NCBI GenBank assembly: GCA_024362935.1
Contig: JANCRA010000019.1
Span: 11,776,501 to 11,840,500 of the forward strand
Direction: 5' to 3'
From: Setophaga petechia
Lineage: Eukaryota; Chordata; Aves; Passeriformes; Parulidae
DNA length: 64,000 nucleotides
A program made the translations under genes and the position numbers. Shown here piece by piece: positions 48,991-64,000 of the stretch (positions within the stretch are counted from its first letter, which is position 1; every line of letters starts with the position of its first letter). The notes below the pieces were generated by a model. The model did no database searches. It was not told the origin of the DNA and saw nothing but the letters and a program-made list of their open reading frames with translations.

Positions 48991-51599
48991 GCACAGAGCT
49001 TTAGCAAGAAGGACTGGAGCAAGATTTTAGGAGTTCAGTGAACTACACAACCAAGGTGAAGCTGGGGTAAAGCTGCAGCTTTCCTTTTGGTTAGGAAATT
49101 CCCACCCAGAGGCCTAAACCTGATCAATGGGACAAAAAATGACCCTAACAAACCACTGATGAAAACAAGAACTTTTTACAAGGTCTTTTATTTTTACTAC
49201 ATTGCCACCTTCAAGCTTTTGTAAACCTGTCTGAAGGCTACAGCAGTTCCATGATGAGGGCAGGCACTGTTTGCTGACAGATGTACTTTCAAACCTGTGT
49301 GGTGTTGAGCTTCACAGGCTTAGCATGTTCCTTCCCAGAGAGGATTTGCCAAATCAGGGTAACTCTTACCCTGAATTTCTAGCTCAGCAGTGAGAAGGTT
49401 CAACAGTGTGGGTGTGACAGCAGTGGCCACTCAGGCAGGGGCACTGGGCAATCCCTGACCTGGGCTGGAGCAGGAACCTCGGGCTGCATGGCGGCTTCAG
49501 GCTGGACTTCCCAGCCTGAAGTTATTTCCAGAGACAGAGGAAATAACTTTGTGAGAATGCTTTATAATAATACACTTACCACCCTCTCATGCCAAAGCCC
49601 ATTTTATGCCTTTTATACTTTGCACCTGCCCTGATGGCTCTCTTCAGTTGCCTCACAAGTTGAAGTTTGATACACATTCACTGTAGCAACTCCAGGCCAG
49701 ATGCAGAATTTCTCTTCCTCATCTAACTGCCTACAGAGTTTAATTGTTATTTCCTTAAGTTTAATCAGAGATTTTCTCCTGAGAGAAGCAAGAAGTGTCT
49801 CCCTAAAAAGCCACCCTCATTTCACTGCAATAAGCTTCGTAACTGCCACACTTGGCAATCATCAGAACCTGGCATTCCATTCCTCCAGTTCAAGGCCAGG
49901 ATGTGGCAGAACCCCTCTGAATTACTTCCTTCACCTGTGCTGTGGCCTGAAACCACTGAAATTACTTTTAACCTCACTGCTCAGCAGCCCTTAGCACCAT
50001 GAATTCCACTCTTCCCTGCAGCTACCCTCCCTTGGGCACTACTCAGGATACTGAATCCTTTGCATCTTCCCTTTTTCAGATCTTTCTTCAGTGCTCTCTG
50101 CCTCTGCAAAGTTCAGCTTTTCGGCAGGGCCCTTCTGCGTCCCTCACCTTTTATCTTGACAGCCTCACCTGCAAAAAAATGCATCTGCAGTCCCAGCCCT
50201 GATGGATGCTGAGATCACTAAAGGAGAACCTATTCTCTGCCCCTGACCCCAGATCTCTGACAATGATCATAAATGTGAGCGTTCAGAGAGCTGCAAGTGA
50301 ACACAATGCCCAGAGCACACCTGGTGCTGCTCTGGCATTGCAAGAACTGAAGAGAGGCACAGAAGAGACACCAAAGTTCAGCTCCCAATGAACCAAAATT
50401 AACCAGCTATGGGGCCATTTCCACATGAGCAATAAATAAGGCATGAGAAGAAAGAATAATGTCCTTACTAAAGAGGAGTACACAACAAAACAATAAAGCA
50501 GTGAGGTTTAAAACCAAAAAGAGTCCCAAAACACCAACTGCCCAAGTTTTTAGAGAATTCATTGTACTCACTGCTCTGTCTTGAACACAGATGATTGGAA
50601 GCAATTGGGCAGACACACAAGGAGCAAGGGCTGCTTAAACAGTGCTCAGGGCAGCAGTGTCAGGGACACCCTGGCAATGGTCTCAGAACAGTAAAGCCAT
50701 GGGGGAGAGTCAGGCAATGAATAGGATGGGACACATTATACTCACTGTAAAAATTATTACTGGGCACTGTCAAGGACCTTAGGTCTGGCCTAACACAGCA
50801 GTTTAAGATTAAAACACAGCATGACAAACTGAACAAGTAAAATACAGCCCAAGAGGAAAGGCTACAATTAATTCAAATAACCTCAATTCTATCCCTTATG
50901 ACTCTGGTAATTGCTATTTGGTTTTGCTCCACCCCAATTAACTTTGTGAGAACACTCTGAACCACAGATCACAGCATTTAATTCCCTTTTTTGGCTTTTC
51001 CAATAGCTATTTCACTGAACTGCTTACACTTATTTCTGGAGCCTGCTGTAAATGTCTGTGGCAGATACATTTCCCTGAAAGAGAGGAGGCTCCCCTCACA
51101 CACCTTCCCACTGCTCTCCTGTGCCAACCAGGAGTTTTGTGGGAGCACACTAGAGAACAATTCAATTCTACTCTTAGTAACAAACTGAAGATGCTGACAT
51201 GGCTAAGCTGGCTGATGTGTTCCAAGCCAGCAGAACTGCAATCCCAGCCCTTCCCTTCCCCCTTTATCCAGCAGCTGTTTGGTGTTTGTGTTTTAATCCC
51301 CAGAGAGCAAAGTGCAGCTCTGAGCTTCTATCTGTGCAGCACTACAGGGTCCATGTGACCAGTCCATGCAGCGCTTTTATTCTCCTCCAGCCCTGACCAC
51401 CTTTTTTTTTTTTTTTTAAGTTTACCACTCCTTTTCCCCCTGTATTTGTCTCTAACAGTGAGAGGAGGCATCCCAGTCACCCAGAGAGCATCAAGCTTTC
51501 TGCTCCCAGGGTCTGGGGTTTGCTCCTTTGAAACAAAAGCATGAGAGGCAAAGCAAACTGTAAAACAAGTAGCTGTGGATTAGACTGGTTTTGATTGCA
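48991..51599. other. Intergenic interval between convergent CSPP1 and ARFGEF1
   Basis: About 2.6 kb between two 3-prime ends. Small open frames occur on both strands but none resembles a protein family or has exon-like splice sites. A T16 tract lies at 51403-51418. I see no RNA gene. Confidence 0.7.
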
Positions 51600-63452
<11,853 letters not shown>

Positions 63453-64000
63453 CTAGGAGTCAAAAAAAAGAAGAGTTACAACCTGAAGGTGAAACTTCTG
63501 GATAAACATATAAATGAACATTTGTATTTACTCAACTTGCTTCATAGTGACATGAAATTCATTTCTGTATCTCAAAACCTCAAAATTTGGAGCCTTAACT
63601 CCTGCTTTGCTAACAAGCACGTTTAAAAAGAACTACAGGAACAGACAAAAAACTGCCTTAGTGTCCAATCCTACTCAATGATTTAACACCAAGCTAAAGC
63701 TGTGTTTAAGCATTTTCCAGGGGGAAAAAAATTACTGAAGTGAGACATGTCCTACTACAAATAGCCAGACAAAGCCTCCTAAACAATAGACAATTTTGAT
63801 CCAACTTCCAATACTAATAATTTACACATTAGTTACATTTTAAAGCCCATTTCAGTTGTTTTTCAAAGCAGTACCTGGTTCTGGTTTGGCAGATCAAAAC
63901 CTGAATGGCTGGTCAAAAGTGTGCAATGACAGCACAGTGCTGTTTTGGGTGGTTTATGGTTTTTTGTGGGTTGGTTGTGGGGTGTTTTGGTTTCACTTTG
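63453..64000 (-). other. ARFGEF1 intron (partial)
   Basis: Runs off the window; the last 60 bases are T/G-rich. No exon seen. Confidence 0.7.

Overview
The window reads as avian nuclear DNA, most likely a songbird or close relative. Coding exons are short and split by long AT-rich introns with canonical GT/AG junctions. The interspersed repeats are bird-type: CR1 LINE fragments and LTRs of the kinds I recognise from passerine genomes. Species cannot be fixed from the sequence alone. There are two protein genes, arranged tail to tail.

CSPP1 (centrosome and spindle pole associated protein 1) lies on the + strand from 1679 to about 48985. I place 26 coding exons (1679 to 48284, about 1,100 codons), joined by matching splice phases, ending in the family's C-terminal STAHG followed by TGA. 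The N-terminal exons lie upstream of the window. The exon chain is coherent except for one apparent one-base frame break in the second visible exon. Extras include a 15-nt microexon, one GC-AG intron, and a GC/CpG-rich last exon carrying three 24-bp repeats.

ARFGEF1 (BIG1, the brefeldin A-inhibited ARF exchange factor) lies on the - strand from 63452 down to about 51600. I place its nine most 3-prime coding exons (402 codons including the stop) and a roughly 1.3-kb 3-prime UTR. The Sec7 catalytic domain is encoded outside the window. One further phase-compatible open 123-nt candidate exon (58864-58986) sits between two constitutive exons and could be an undescribed cassette.

The two genes converge on a gene-poor interval of about 2.6 kb (48990-51600). 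CSPP1 introns hold five LTR-type insertions, two with clear target-site duplications and one with a near-clear one, plus two CR1 remnants. The large ARFGEF1 intron holds one CR1 fragment in antisense. No bacterial-type operon, CRISPR array, tRNA or rRNA gene was seen. The two genes are not functionally linked by this layout: CSPP1 acts at centrosomes, spindle poles and cilia, and ARFGEF1 at the trans-Golgi and endosomes. The neighbourhood matches the vertebrate CSPP1/ARFGEF1 synteny known from human chromosome 8q13.
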